DNA of 64,000 nucleotides, from positions 3,796,440 to 3,860,439 of the forward strand of contig NZ_KQ031391.1 in assembly GCF_000966285.1 (NCBI RefSeq), in the 5' to 3' direction. Both the position numbers and the translations under genes were made by a program. Below are positions 1 to 8,690 of the stretch, in pieces; the first letter of the stretch is position 1; each line of letters starts with the position of its first letter. This stretch comes from Pseudofrankia sp. DC12 (lineage in GTDB: Bacteria; Actinomycetota; Actinomycetes; Frankiales; Frankiaceae). The notes beneath the pieces were generated by a model. That model was given only the letters and a program-made list of their open reading frames with translations, searched no databases and had not been told where the DNA came from.

Positions 1-3
1 CGT

Positions 4-45
4 CTGTATAACGGTTAGGTAGATCTGCATAACGGTTATGTACAT
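4..45. repeat. Two 21-bp iteron-like direct repeats
   Basis: Positions 4-24 and 25-45 are adjacent 21-bp repeats differing at three positions, each centred on the odd palindrome TAACGGTTA. A degenerate third half (CCGTTAGC) follows at about 46. A spacing of two helical turns suggests a protein-binding array (operator or iteron), possibly continuing left of the window. The bases from 46 to 297 hold no gene I can support. Confidence 0.5.
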
Positions 46-297
46 CCGTTAGCTAGTCGCCGTCAACACCCCATCGCGGACGCGTCACCGCCTGCGTCCC
101 AGTCGATCCGGGCTCGGGACAGCGGCTGCTGCTGTGGCCGGTGCCCGCGATCACCACGCACGGGCGCGGCGGCGGGGAGGTTGCCTGGCTACGGAGATCG
201 GGCGCCAGAGCACGCTCTCGCCGCCGTTCGAGCGTGCTGGCTGCGATCGGCCCCGCTGCGATGATCAAGCGCTCGGGTGCCGGGATAGAGTCGCGCC

Positions 298-1227
298 GTG
301 ACCGCCGCGCGGCTCCGCGAGATCCGGCTGACAAGCTTCAAGTCGTTCCGTGGCGTCACCCTGCCTCTCGGGCCAGTCACCGTGCTGACCGGCCGTAACA
401 GCGGTGGCAAGTCCAATGCTCTTGATGCGCTCGAGGTCCTGTCCCGGCTGGCGGGTGGCGAGTTTCTGTCAGATGCCCTCGATGCGAGAGGTCGCGTGGG
501 TGGAGCCGTTCGAGGCGGCTCGGCGGGCTGCCGGCCGCACGGCGAGCGGTCATTCCAGCTCGGCTGCACCATCGAACTCGACAGGGGACTCGTCAAGTTC
601 GACGTCCGCGTGCAGGTGGAACCGGAACTACGTGTCGTCCACGAGCGGCTGACCGGCCCCAGCCCAACAGCGCTCTCGCCCGGAGCCGAACCGGTTCTGC
701 TGCTCCGCATCGGTGATTCATCGGAAGGACCCGAGTCCGCCTACAGCATCGAACCCGAGATTCGACCCGTGCTCGGGTTCCGCCGCACAGCCTTGCTCAC
801 CCCGCAGCTGCCGGCCGTCATGAGACCGGGGACGCCGGCGGAGCGAGCCATCGTCGACGCCGCTCTCGCGGTTACCTCCGCGCTCCGTGGAATATTTCAC
901 CTCGATCCGGTACCGCATCTGATGCGAAACTTCGTGCCGAGCAGCGATATGGAACTCCGGCGGACTGGTGAGAATCTTTCGGCTGCCCTGTGGAGGCTCC
1001 GGACCGAGGACCGAGGATCGACCGGAAAGCTGAACGAAGACGTCATCGTCTGTTACCGAGACGGCCAGGCCAACAGTCGCCTCACCCGGATCACCGAGCT
1101 GCCGGGCTACCTGGGAGCCATGGCCGGTGGACGAATTGGAGACATCGTCACTCGTGGTGCGCTGGTTGCCCCTGACGAGGCCGAAGCGGACTACAGCGAA
1201 TTCAACCGCATCCTGGGGATCGAATGA
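298..1227 (+). pseudogene. AAA ATPase (RecF/OLD-like) with its catalytic middle deleted
   Basis: The N-terminus has a SMC/RecF-type start (LTSFKSFRGVTLPLGPVTVL) and a good Walker A motif, GRNSGGKSNALDAL, at about residues 32-45. The C-terminus (ITELPGYLGAMAGGRIGDIV) resembles the end of AAA_21-type ATPases. Between them, near residue 245 (about 1030-1045), the ABC-like signature, Walker B and the switch histidine that I would expect in this family are missing. The reading frame stays open, so this looks like an in-frame deletion of roughly 130-150 codons (inference from remembered family architecture). It starts at GTG 298, and its stop overlaps the next gene by ATGA (1224-1227). The product could still bind nucleotide but should not hydrolyse it. 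An alternative is a naturally short ATPase subfamily. Confidence 0.6.
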
Positions 1228-1405
1228 TGCGCCCGCCGGTGTGGTTCGTTGACACATCGATTTTCGCCAACCTGTTGGATGTCCCGGGTCGTGCTCAACA
1301 GCGGGACCGAGTGCGCCGAGAGCAGCGGGAGTGGGCCGCCGCGCGGTGCGGACTGGTGTTACCGGTCGCGACCGTAATCGAAACGGGCAACCACATCGCC
1401 CAGCT

Positions 1406-1443
1406 GGCGAACGGGCAATGCCGTTGTAAGGCGCTTGATCGCG
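1406..1443 (+). repeat. IS left target duplication plus left inverted repeat
   Basis: The copy of the duplicated target GGCGAACGGG is at 1406-1415, followed by the 28-bp left terminal inverted repeat at 1416-1443. Confidence 0.88.
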
Positions 1444-3500
1444 AGGTGTGAGGTACCCGGCCGCGCCTGAGCTAACGGTGACGTTGGGTGACGGTCGGGG
1501 GTGGGGTGGGAGGTCGCCGGAGCGGAGGATTTGGGTGCTGGGAGTGCCCGGATTGCGGGGTTTGAGCGGATCTCCGGGTGAGGTGAAGGGTGTCGAAGCC
1601 AGTTCCCTGACCCGGAGTCCGCCGTGTCCTGTTTCTATCCTGTCGTCCCGTCGGTCGCGCTGCCCGGGGTGGCCTTCGGCCGGGTCGGTGCCGGGCTGCT
1701 GGCGGTGCGTGCCGAGGACCTGGCCGCGGGGCCGGTTCGCACGGCCGGGCGCCGCGGCGGCGGCCGGGCGCCGGCCCGCGACCGCCGCGGCCTGCTCACG
1801 CTGGCTGAGGGCGCGCTCCCGGCCCGCCACGGCGACCAGGTGATCGTCTACCGGCCGGTGCTGGCCGGGACGCTCAGGGCCTACGACAACGGGGATCTGG
1901 CCCTGTCGGGCCGGGCGGCGGACCACGTGTCGCTGGGAGCGGCGGAGGCCGAGCTCGACCGGCGGCTCGGCCCCGGCGCGCTCGACCGGCTGATCGCCGA
2001 GGCGTTCACCCAGTTCCAGGCGACGACACCGCCCGGCAGCGACGACGCCGCACCTGATGACGCCGTGCGCGGGCAGGAGACGGCGTTGGCGTTGACCCGG
2101 GGGGTCGTCGTGCGGGCGCTGGTCCTGGGGTCGTGGATGGCGGGCACCGGGTGGGACGACGTGCTGGCGGCGTTGTTCGCGCCGGTCGCGGACGTCCCGT
2201 TCACCCGCTGCTCCGCCACGCCCGGCGGGCCGGCGTTCTCCCGGGCGCGGCGCGGCGTGCCGGGGGTGGTGGTCGCCGCGGTGTGCGAGGCGGTCCTGGT
2301 GGTGCTGCGCGCGGAGCTCCTCGACCCGCACGACCCACAGGCGCTGGCCGCGGGAGCGTTCCGGGTCGCCGGCTTCGACGGGACCCTCCTGCGGCTGCCC
2401 GACACGGCGGCGAACCGGGAGCGCTTCGGGGCGGGCACCGACCCGGCGCCGTTCCCGCACGTCCGCCTTCTGATCGACGTCGACGCTGGGACGAAGACCC
2501 CGCTCGGCTACGCCCACGGCCCGTCCTCGGGCGCGAAGGACGCCGGTGAGCAGACGCTGCTCGAGCAGGTCGCGACCGCCACCCCGGCGATCTGTCACCC
2601 TGGGCTCCTGCACGTCGGGGACCGTAACTTCCCCGGCGCCGAGCGGCTGAGGCGGCTGACCGGCGCCGGGATGAACCTCGCGGTGCGGCTGCGCGCCGGG
2701 ATCACCGTCGACGTCGACACGTGGCTGCCCGACGGCTCGGCGCTCGTCGACCTCGGCACCGACGACGTGCTGCACGGCTGGCGCGACGTCGAGTGGGACG
2801 TGTTCGCCGACGGCGTCCACACCGGTGAGACGTTCGCCGTGGCCACGAACATCACCGACCCCGCCGCGCTGCCCGCGCTCGCTCTCACCGCCGGCTACCG
2901 GGCCCGATGGGGCGCGACCGAGACCCCGATCCGCGAGACCAAGGCCACCCTGAACGACTCCGGACCCGGAGCCGGGCCGATGCTGCGCGCCACCGACCCG
3001 TTCGAGGTCGACCAGGAGATCCCCGCTCTCCTGCTCGGGGCGGCTCTCCTGCGCGCGGTGCAGCGCAGCGCCGCCGCGCAGGCCACCCCCGCCCAGCGCG
3101 GCGCCCGCGCCGGGCAGCCGGTCCTGGCCCGGGAACTGTCCACCAAGGCCACGGTGCTCGCGCTCACCCGCCACCTCGGCGCGGCGACCCCCGGCCTGCC
3201 CGACGAGGTCGTCGCACACCGGCTCGCCGCCATCCACAGCGCACTCAGCCGGCGGCGCAACACCCCCGACCGCAACCGCACCCGCGAACGCCGGGCGAAG
3301 AGCGTCTCGGAGTTCCCCCACGCCGGACCCGGCCTCACCACCCGCAAGGTCGTCTACGAGACCCGGATCTGCGGACCGATCACCGACACCCTCACCACGG
3401 CGGCCCCAACACTCACGCTTCCCGATGTCACCGAACGTGACCACACTCAGCCAGCCATGGCAGCCTGACCCACGCGATCAAGAGAGTTTCACTGGCATTG
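1416..3500 (+). mobile_element. Complete IS4-family insertion sequence, 2085 bp
   Basis: The boundaries come from the sequence. The left end (1416-1443) and the reverse complement of the right end (3473-3500) match at 22 of 28 positions, beginning CAATGCC and ending CTTGATCGCG. The element is bracketed by a perfect 10-bp direct repeat GGCGAACGGG (1406-1415 and 3501-3510), the expected target-site duplication length for several IS4 subgroups. It carries one long transposase gene on the + strand. A perfect target duplication and an intact transposase suggest recent transposition. Confidence 0.9.
1624..3468 (+). CDS. IS4-family DDE transposase
   Basis: A 614-residue cut-and-paste transposase filling the IS. 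The catalytic triad can be read directly: Asp252 in GFDGTLL, Asp333 in HVGDRNFPG and Glu433. Glu433 lies in a near-canonical IS4 YREK signature (Y425, R428, E433, K440; spacing Y-2-R-4-E-6-K, one residue longer than the usual R-3-E). The start is GTG at 1624, about 180 bp inside the left end, and the stop is 3466-3468, just before the right inverted repeat. The C-terminus has a long basic region. The gene has no visible frameshift, so the element may be active. The apparent 908-codon antisense frame over this gene is a high-GC artefact. Confidence 0.9.
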   Translation: MSCFYPVVPSVALPGVAFGRVGAGLLAVRAEDLAAGPVRTAGRRGGGRAPARDRRGLLTLAEGALPARHGDQVIVYRPVLAGTLRAYDNGDLALSGRAADHVSLGAAEAELDRRLGPGALDRLIAEAFTQFQATTPPGSDDAAPDDAVRGQETALALTRGVVVRALVLGSWMAGTGWDDVLAALFAPVADVPFTRCSATPGGPAFSRARRGVPGVVVAAVCEAVLVVLRAELLDPHDPQALAAGAFRVAGFDGTLLRLPDTAANRERFGAGTDPAPFPHVRLLIDVDAGTKTPLGYAHGPSSGAKDAGEQTLLEQVATATPAICHPGLLHVGDRNFPGAERLRRLTGAGMNLAVRLRAGITVDVDTWLPDGSALVDLGTDDVLHGWRDVEWDVFADGVHTGETFAVATNITDPAALPALALTAGYRARWGATETPIRETKATLNDSGPGAGPMLRATDPFEVDQEIPALLLGAALLRAVQRSAAAQATPAQRGARAGQPVLARELSTKATVLALTRHLGAATPGLPDEVVAHRLAAIHSALSRRRNTPDRNRTRERRAKSVSEFPHAGPGLTTRKVVYETRICGPITDTLTTAAPTLTLPDVTERDHTQPAMAA

Positions 3501-3510
3501 GGCGAACGGG
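3473..3510 (-). repeat. IS right inverted repeat plus right target duplication
   Basis: The right terminal inverted repeat is at 3473-3500 (22/28 identity to the left end in inverted orientation), followed by the second copy of GGCGAACGGG at 3501-3510. Confidence 0.88.
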
Positions 3511-3973
3511 TCCAGCCGGAGCGAGGTCGCCAGTCGTTTCAGCGAGATCCTTCTCCTGGTCTCGGCAGGCAAGGCGCCATGGCGGCTGCACGGTGCGAGC
3601 TGGACGGCGCTTTCCTCGAGCGGCTGGTCCGGGGTGGCTCAACAGGTGTCTCGCTAGTCGACCACGCGATGCACGAGCTGGGATGTGGCGACCTGTCGAT
3701 CCTCATGGAGCGCGAGGTCTACCGGGACCAGACCGGGATCTCCGACGTCCGGATCTGGACGCTCGACGCGGGTTTGGCCGCACACAGCTGAACCTCCGGG
3801 GCGACGGCACCCGCACCCGACAGACTGTGACCCACCGGCCACCAGTTGCCCTATGTGGTTATATGGTTGCGCAATGAGATCGATCGGCCTTGACGGATGA
3901 GATTGGTGGATTGCGGGGGTACCCATGCCGGATTTTCCCACAGGGGGGTTGACGGACGGGCAGGATCAGGTGG

Positions 3974-4498
3974 GTGCACACACGGCTGGCATCTGACGAT
4001 GACTGGCCCGGAATCTGGCCGATCTGGCACGCGCAGGTCGCGGCCGGTGAGCTGTACACCTGGCACCCCGAAACCCAGGAGTCGGACGCTCGGGAGCTGT
4101 GGATGCTGCCGAAGCCGGCCGTCGTGCTGGTGATGGAGGACGACGAGGGCGACGGGCGGATCATCGCGACCGCGCAGATAACACCGGCGCTCGTCGGGCT
4201 CGGCGACCACGTGGCGCAGCTGGTCTTCATGGCGCACCCGGACCGGGCCGCCGAAGGGGCCGACCGGGCGATGGCCGAGGCCGCGATCGAGCACGCGACC
4301 GAGCTCGGCTACCGGGCGATGCAGTCCACCGCGGTGGTCGCCGGCAACACCCGGATGGTCGCGATCTGGCGCGTACTCGCCTTCCGAGTGATTGGCACGC
4401 TGCCGTCAGCCTTCCGCCACCCCTGGAACGGCGACGTCGACCTCTACGTCATGCACCGTTTTCTCCCCTACAGGACCTACCGTCCCCGCCGGGACTAG
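3974..4498 (+). CDS. GNAT-family N-acetyltransferase
   Basis: A 174-residue protein with the GNAT layout: the N-terminal acceptor-side strand, a central beta-strand region (VVLVMEDDEGDGRIIATAQI), then LVFMAHPDRAAEGADRAMAEAAIEHA, the position of the acetyl-CoA pyrophosphate loop, and the late FRVIGTLPSAFRHP segment typical of uncharacterised actinobacterial GNATs. The substrate is unknown. The start is GTG 3974 with a GGATCAGG stretch just upstream, and no better in-frame start is visible. The preceding 180 bases, after the broken PIN gene, appear non-coding. Confidence 0.8.
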   Translation: MHTRLASDDDWPGIWPIWHAQVAAGELYTWHPETQESDARELWMLPKPAVVLVMEDDEGDGRIIATAQITPALVGLGDHVAQLVFMAHPDRAAEGADRAMAEAAIEHATELGYRAMQSTAVVAGNTRMVAIWRVLAFRVIGTLPSAFRHPWNGDVDLYVMHRFLPYRTYRPRRD

Positions 4499-4538
4499 AT
4501 GGTGTGGCGGACTCGCCTGAAGATCCACGGGAGGCGGC

Positions 4539-5333
4539 TCAGGGCAGCGCCGGAAAGTCCTCGTCGGGCTCGGCCAAAGGCGCGCTGCCGGCCTCATCGA
4601 GGTTTTCGGGGGCGAGAGCGGCCCAGTGTGGGTGTTCGGTCCTGGCCCACCAGCGGGGGACGTAGCCGGTGCGCATGCCGGCGCGGGCGACGGAGTCGCG
4701 GGAGGCCATCCAGAGGTGGCCGCAGACGGCGACGAAGATGCCGAGGGCGAGAAGGTCGTGCACGAACGACGCGCCGGTGCGGTAGCGGTCCTGGATGTGC
4801 AGGTCCTGGCCGAGGTACATCACCAGGCCGGTTCCGAGGAATACCAGAATCGACCCGGCGACGACCGCCGCGTAGAGCTTCTGGCCCGCGTTGAACTTTC
4901 CTCCGACGGTGAGCAGGCCCTGGCCGGCGCCGTGCCGAGAGGCTGGCGGCAGGGAGCCCGATCCGGCCCGGGTCGGCGTCAGTGGCGCTTGGCGCGCCGT
5001 GCCCCAGGGCAGCAGCCGGGCCCGTAGCCACACGCCGTCGGGGGCGGTGAAGCGGTTGAGCTCGGTGGTGTCGCGGCGGAAGCTCCGGGTGAGCCAGCCG
5101 AGCAGCGCCGGAACCGGCAGCGCCAGGCCGCAGTACAGGTGGATCGACATGATCAGCGGCCGGCGGCCGAACAGGAGTGCCAACGACGGCAGATAGAGGA
5201 TCGCGGCCGTCGCCAGGCAGACGCCGAAGAGCAACGCGGTCGTCCGGTGCACCCATCGGGTCGCGGACCCGAAGCGGCGAATGTCGTCGCCGCGAGTCGC
5301 CGTCGAGTTGCGCAGGTACTCGCCCACGGACAT
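4539..5333 (-). CDS. Membrane cytochrome b subunit of a molybdoenzyme pair
   Basis: A 264-residue membrane protein of the prokaryotic cytochrome b561 / Ni-Fe hydrogenase b-type family, with four likely membrane helices (around residues 32-55, 60-80, 155-177 and 188-208). Candidate haem-ligating histidines lie in RWVHRTTALLFG, MSIHLYCGL and FVHDLLALGIFVAVCGHLW. A roughly 70-residue Pro/Gly-rich loop separates helices 2 and 3. It lies 3 bp downstream of the sulfite-oxidase-like gene on the same strand, so it is probably the quinone-side electron partner of that enzyme, analogous to but not homologous with MsrQ (inference). Confidence 0.8.
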   Translation of the reverse strand: MSVGEYLRNSTATRGDDIRRFGSATRWVHRTTALLFGVCLATAAILYLPSLALLFGRRPLIMSIHLYCGLALPVPALLGWLTRSFRRDTTELNRFTAPDGVWLRARLLPWGTARQAPLTPTRAGSGSLPPASRHGAGQGLLTVGGKFNAGQKLYAAVVAGSILVFLGTGLVMYLGQDLHIQDRYRTGASFVHDLLALGIFVAVCGHLWMASRDSVARAGMRTGYVPRWWARTEHPHWAALAPENLDEAGSAPLAEPDEDFPALP

Positions 5334-5336
5334 CGG

Positions 5337-6053
5337 CTAGACCGGCTTGTCGCTGCGGCCGTTGGACTGGCCGATCCAGGCCTCGACGTCGTAGCCGCGG
5401 CGCTCCCACCAGCCGGGAGTGACCTGGTCGACGAGCTCGATCTCCCCCAGCCATTTGATCGACTTGTAGCCGTACATCGGCGCCACGTACAGCCGCACCG
5501 GCCCGCCATGCTCATAGCTGACCGGGCCGTTCAGCATGCGCAGGGCCACCAGCACGTCCGGCCGGCGGGCCTCCTCCAGGGTGAGGCTCTCGTCGTAGAA
5601 CCCGTCGAACGAGCGGAACGTCACCGCTCGGGCCGTCGAGCGCACGCCGACCCGGTCGAGCAGGTCAGCGAGTTTCACCCCGGACCAGTGCACGCCGCCG
5701 ACCCGCCAGCCGGTCACGCACTGGAAGTCGCGGGTCAGCTCGGTCTGTGTCATCGCCTCCAGGTCCGCGAGCGTCAGCGTCGCCGGCTCGTTCACCAGGC
5801 CGTGGACCTTGAGCTGGTAGCTGGCCGCCGAGAGGTGCGGCACCGAGGAGGTCACCGTGTAGATCTGGAACCCGTCGCCGGGGATCAGGTTCGTCAGGCC
5901 GGTCGTGTCCCGGGCCCGCAGCGGTGCGACTGCTGTGTCCAGCGCCCGCTGGGCGATGGAGCCGAAGGCGACCCCGACCGCGCCGAACGCGGCCACCCCG
6001 AGCACCACCCGGCGCCCCACCGGCGACCCGTCGACCATGTTCTCAGTGAACAC
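5337..6053 (-). CDS. Sulfite-oxidase-like molybdopterin oxidoreductase
   Basis: A 238-residue oxidoreductase with the SUOX/MsrP molybdopterin domain. The molybdenum-ligating cysteine is Cys112 in FQCVTGW, followed by VHWSGVKLADLL and the late GGPVRLYVAPMYGYKSIKWL segment that closes the cofactor pocket. The N-terminus has a twin-arginine-like signal (GRRVVLGVAAFGAVGVAFG), so export by Tat is likely. The start is GTG 6053 with GGGAGG very close; ATG 6038 is an alternative. It forms a two-gene operon with the cytochrome b. The likely role is extracytoplasmic reduction or oxidation of sulfur or sulfoxide compounds; the true substrate cannot be read from sequence. Confidence 0.85.
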   Translation of the reverse strand: MFTENMVDGSPVGRRVVLGVAAFGAVGVAFGSIAQRALDTAVAPLRARDTTGLTNLIPGDGFQIYTVTSSVPHLSAASYQLKVHGLVNEPATLTLADLEAMTQTELTRDFQCVTGWRVGGVHWSGVKLADLLDRVGVRSTARAVTFRSFDGFYDESLTLEEARRPDVLVALRMLNGPVSYEHGGPVRLYVAPMYGYKSIKWLGEIELVDQVTPGWWERRGYDVEAWIGQSNGRSDKPV

Positions 6054-6202
6054 CCGCCTCCCGGACCCGCGACCCGGCTCGGCCGGGATTTCTCTGTTTC
6101 TTAAGAACTGCCGGCCTGACCAGCGCGGCTCGGCGATTTCCGGGGGCCCGGGCGGCCGTGGGCGGCGGCGCGCCCGAATCGGGCGGCGGCGCCGCGCTCG
6201 AC

Positions 6203-6282
6203 TCAGGCTGTGACGTCGCGCCGGGCGAGGCTGGTGGCGGCGATCACGGCCAGCAGGAAAGCTACCGCTTGATCTTTATCTC
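6203..6282 (-). pseudogene. C-terminal remnant of an ABC-2 type permease
   Basis: Reading the minus strand into the stop at 6203-6205 gives AVAFLLAVIAATSLARRDVTA, a typical last helix and basic tail of ABC-2 drug/antibiotic exporter permeases. No upstream remainder is present. Such exporters commonly sit next to NarL-type two-component systems like the one that follows, so this may be the residue of its former target operon. Confidence 0.4.
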
Positions 6283-6320
6283 CTCGGTAGATGCGCGGCG
6301 TGTCGAACCCGTTTCTGCTC

Positions 6321-6336
6321 GCCCGATGAATCGGGC
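6321..6336 (-). terminator. Hairpin downstream of the response regulator
   Basis: A perfect GCCCGAT/ATCGGGC stem with a 2-nt loop (6321-6327, 6330-6336), about 45 bp beyond the stop of the response regulator. There is no clear U tract. The remaining bases between 6054 and 6382 hold only the permease remnant. Confidence 0.4.
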
Positions 6337-6382
6337 AGCTACTCCGGGTGTCCACCGAAGCGGTTACGTTCCAACCCGCGGC

Positions 6383-7027
6383 TTAGACGAGGCCAGCCTG
6401 GTTGGCGAGGACGGCTAGCTGGGCGCGGTCACGGGCGCCGAGCTTGACCATGACGCGGCTGACGTGCGTTCGGGCGGTCGCCGGGCTGATGACGAGGCGG
6501 GCGGCGATCTCGTCGTTGGACAGGCCGTGGCCTACGAGGCCCATCACCTCGCGCTCGCGGTCGGTGAGGCCGTCGAGGTCCGGCGCGCCCGGCCCGACCG
6601 GGCGGCGGGCGAACGCCTCGATCACCCGGCGGGTGACGGCCGGCGACAGCAGCGACTCGCCCGCCGCGACGACCCGGATCGCGCGCAACAGGTCGGCCGG
6701 CTCGCTGTCCTTCAAGACGAACCCGGAGGCGCCCCCGCGCAGCGCCTCGAACACGTACTCGTCGAGCTCGAACGTGGTGACCATGACCACCCGGGTGCCG
6801 CTCAGTGCCGGGTCGGCGGTGATCTCCCGCAGTGCCGCGAGGCCGTCGAGCACCGGCATCCGGATGTCGAGCAGGGCGACGTCGGGCCGGGCCCGGCGGA
6901 CCAGCTCGACGGCGGTCCGGCCGTCCTCCGCCTCGCCGACGAGCTCCAGGTCGTGCTCGGTCTCGACCAGCACGCGCAGCCCCAGCCGGATCAGCGGCTG
7001 GTCGTCGGCCACCACAACTCTGATCAA
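6383..7027 (-). CDS. NarL/LuxR-family response regulator
   Basis: A 214-residue two-component regulator. The receiver domain has the acidic pair VVADDQ near the start, phospho-acceptor [11 protein letters not shown] (Asp about 53), the switch threonine in MVTTFE and the lysine in FVLKDS. The C-terminal LuxR-type HTH is [25 protein letters not shown]. The start is TTG 7027, preceded by GGAGGG at 5-nt spacing, and it overlaps the kinase stop as TTGA. Longer upstream frames lack homology. The pair is translationally coupled; the target is unknown. Confidence 0.9.
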   Translation of the reverse strand: MIRVVVADDQPLIRLGLRVLVETEHDLELVGEAEDGRTAVELVRRARPDVALLDIRMPVLDGLAALREITADPALSGTRVVMVTTFELDEYVFEALRGGASGFVLKDSEPADLLRAIRVVAAGESLLSPAVTRRVIEAFARRPVGPGAPDLDGLTDREREVMGLVGHGLSNDEIAARLVISPATARTHVSRVMVKLGARDRAQLAVLANQAGLV

Positions 7028-8586
7028 CGAGACCCTCCGCTGGCAGCGCCCCTGCCGTTGCCGGTCTGACCAACGGTGCCCACCCTGCCACCGCCGGCGC
7101 GTGGCAGGGGAAGCAGGGCGCGGACCTGCCAGCCGCCGGCGCCGCACGGCCCGGCGGTCAGCTCGCCACCCAGCTCCGCGGCCCGCTCGCGCAGCCCGGT
7201 CAGCCCGTGGCCGTAAGCGGCCGGAACGACGGGCACCGGGTCGTCCAGCGGCCGTTCCGGGACGTTGGTGATCTCGATCGTGACCCTGGCGGCCTCGGCG
7301 CACAGCCGGACCGCGACCCGGTCACCGCGGGCGTGCCGCAGCACGTTGGTCAGCGACTCCTGCACGATCCTGTACGCGGCGAGGTCGACGTCGGCTGGGA
7401 GCCGGTCGAGCGGCCCGCTGATGTCGGCCTCGACGAGCACGCCGCACAGCCGCACCTCCGCCAACAGCCCGGGCAGCCGGCCGAGCCCCGTCAGCGGTGC
7501 CCGTTCGGCCGGCCGCGCTCCTGGACCGGCGACCGGCGACCGGAGGCCGAGACCAGCCCCGTCGGTCCGCTGGCCGACCACGCCAGCCGAGGTGGTCGGA
7601 GCAGCCGATGAGGGAGTGCTGGCGGGACTGGCGTTGGATGGCAGGGCCACGGCGGGCCGCGGTGCGCCGGCAAGCGGTGCGCCGGACTTTGTCGCGCCGG
7701 CTGGTGATGCGCCGATGTTCGACTCGCTGACCGCTGGCGGGCCGGCCGCCGACTGGCCGGCGCGGGTCAGGGCGAGGGTCGCGCGCAGCTCGTCGAGCGC
7801 CTCGATCGAGGTCCGGCGGATCGCCTCCAGCGAGAGCTGCGCCTGCTCGGGGCGCCGGTCCAGGACGTGCAGCGCGACGCCGGCCTGCAGCGAGATGATC
7901 GAAAGGCTGTGCCCGACGACGTCGTGAACCTCGCGGGCCATCCGCAGCCGCTCGGCGTCGATCAGGCGCGCCTGAGCCTCGTCCTGCGCGGTTGCTCGCC
8001 AGCTCCGGTGCTCCCGGATCAGCGACCCCACCACGACGGGAGCGGCACCGACCAGCAGCGCCTCGGCGAGCCCGGCGAACAGTCCCCAGCCGCCGCCCGC
8101 GTGCCCGCGGTCGAAGCTCGCCACGTGCCCGGCCCCGATCAGGGAGGTCGCGCCGATCGCCGCCCAGGCTGCCTCGCGACGCCCGCTGGTCCGCCCGACC
8201 GTGAGGCCGACGATCGCCATCACGATGAAGTACGGCCCCCCGGGGTACCCCACGCCGACGAAGATCCCGACCAGGGCGGCCTCGACGACCAGCGCCGGGC
8301 GCGGTGCCCAGCGGCGGACCAGCAGGACGGCCGCGATCCCGATGAGAAGCCCGTACCCCACGGCGTCGACTGCCTTGTGCGGCGCGGACTGCGTCCCTCC
8401 CCACTTGGCCGCGCTGACCAGGAAAACGGTCGCGAACGCCGCGGCCATCAGAAGGTCGATCAGCAGACACCGAAGGTTCCGTCGAAACCACGGCCCGTCC
8501 ACCAGCCGACGGTAGCGCCGCCCGGTCCCGGTGGCATCCCCTTCCAGGCGTATCCCCGCGTACGCCGCCGACCGTACCCGCGCCAC
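7024..8586 (-). CDS. NarL-type sensor histidine kinase
   Basis: About 520 residues. Five or so membrane helices occupy the first 200 residues, followed by a HisKA_3 dimerisation domain with the phospho-accepting His in [13 protein letters not shown] long Ala/Pro/Ser-rich insert of about 90 residues then separates it from the HATPase_c domain (N box [17 protein letters not shown] box [15 protein letters not shown]). The insert makes the protein longer than usual for DesK/NarX-type kinases. The start is uncertain: GTG 8586 and GTG 8502 are both plausible and neither has a strong Shine-Dalgarno. It is divergent from tmk, sharing a promoter region of about 100 bp, and overlaps the regulator by TTGA. 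Confidence 0.85.
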   Translation of the reverse strand: MARVRSAAYAGIRLEGDATGTGRRYRRLVDGPWFRRNLRCLLIDLLMAAAFATVFLVSAAKWGGTQSAPHKAVDAVGYGLLIGIAAVLLVRRWAPRPALVVEAALVGIFVGVGYPGGPYFIVMAIVGLTVGRTSGRREAAWAAIGATSLIGAGHVASFDRGHAGGGWGLFAGLAEALLVGAAPVVVGSLIREHRSWRATAQDEAQARLIDAERLRMAREVHDVVGHSLSIISLQAGVALHVLDRRPEQAQLSLEAIRRTSIEALDELRATLALTRAGQSAAGPPAVSESNIGASPAGATKSGAPLAGAPRPAVALPSNASPASTPSSAAPTTSAGVVGQRTDGAGLGLRSPVAGPGARPAERAPLTGLGRLPGLLAEVRLCGVLVEADISGPLDRLPADVDLAAYRIVQESLTNVLRHARGDRVAVRLCAEAARVTIEITNVPERPLDDPVPVVPAAYGHGLTGLRERAAELGGELTAGPCGAGGWQVRALLPLPRAGGGRVGTVGQTGNGRGAASGGSR

Positions 8587-8690
8587 CGGCGATCCCGAAA
8601 GGTCGTGCGGCGGTGCCTGCCGCGGGTGCCGGCCCGGGCGGCCGGTAGCGTGGGCGACCGGTCTGAAGCGGACGAGGGGGCCTGCGCGCG

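Larger units (their letters stand above)
1224..3791 (+). pseudogene. PIN-domain-like nuclease gene, split by an IS and frameshifted
   Basis: The first 64 codons (1224-1415) encode the start of a PIN-type fold with VDTSIF (Asp10) and VIETGNH (Glu53). The coding sequence resumes at 3511 immediately after the IS target duplication and continues in frame for 31 codons to TGG at 3601-3603. Removing the IS and adding one G near 3603 restores one reading frame to the stop at 3789-3791, which includes HELGCGDLSIL, the likely downstream acidic motif. The gene therefore has two independent lesions. The ATGA overlap with the upstream ATPase indicates they were once a translationally coupled pair, in the style of ATPase/nuclease toxin or defence modules. 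Assignment to PIN rests on motif pattern only. Confidence 0.65.

Noticed and set aside
718..3444. Long minus-strand open frame of about 900 codons across the ATPase and the IS
   Set aside because: It runs antisense to a transposase with a clear catalytic triad, is Arg/Gly-rich without motifs, and reflects third-position GC bias.
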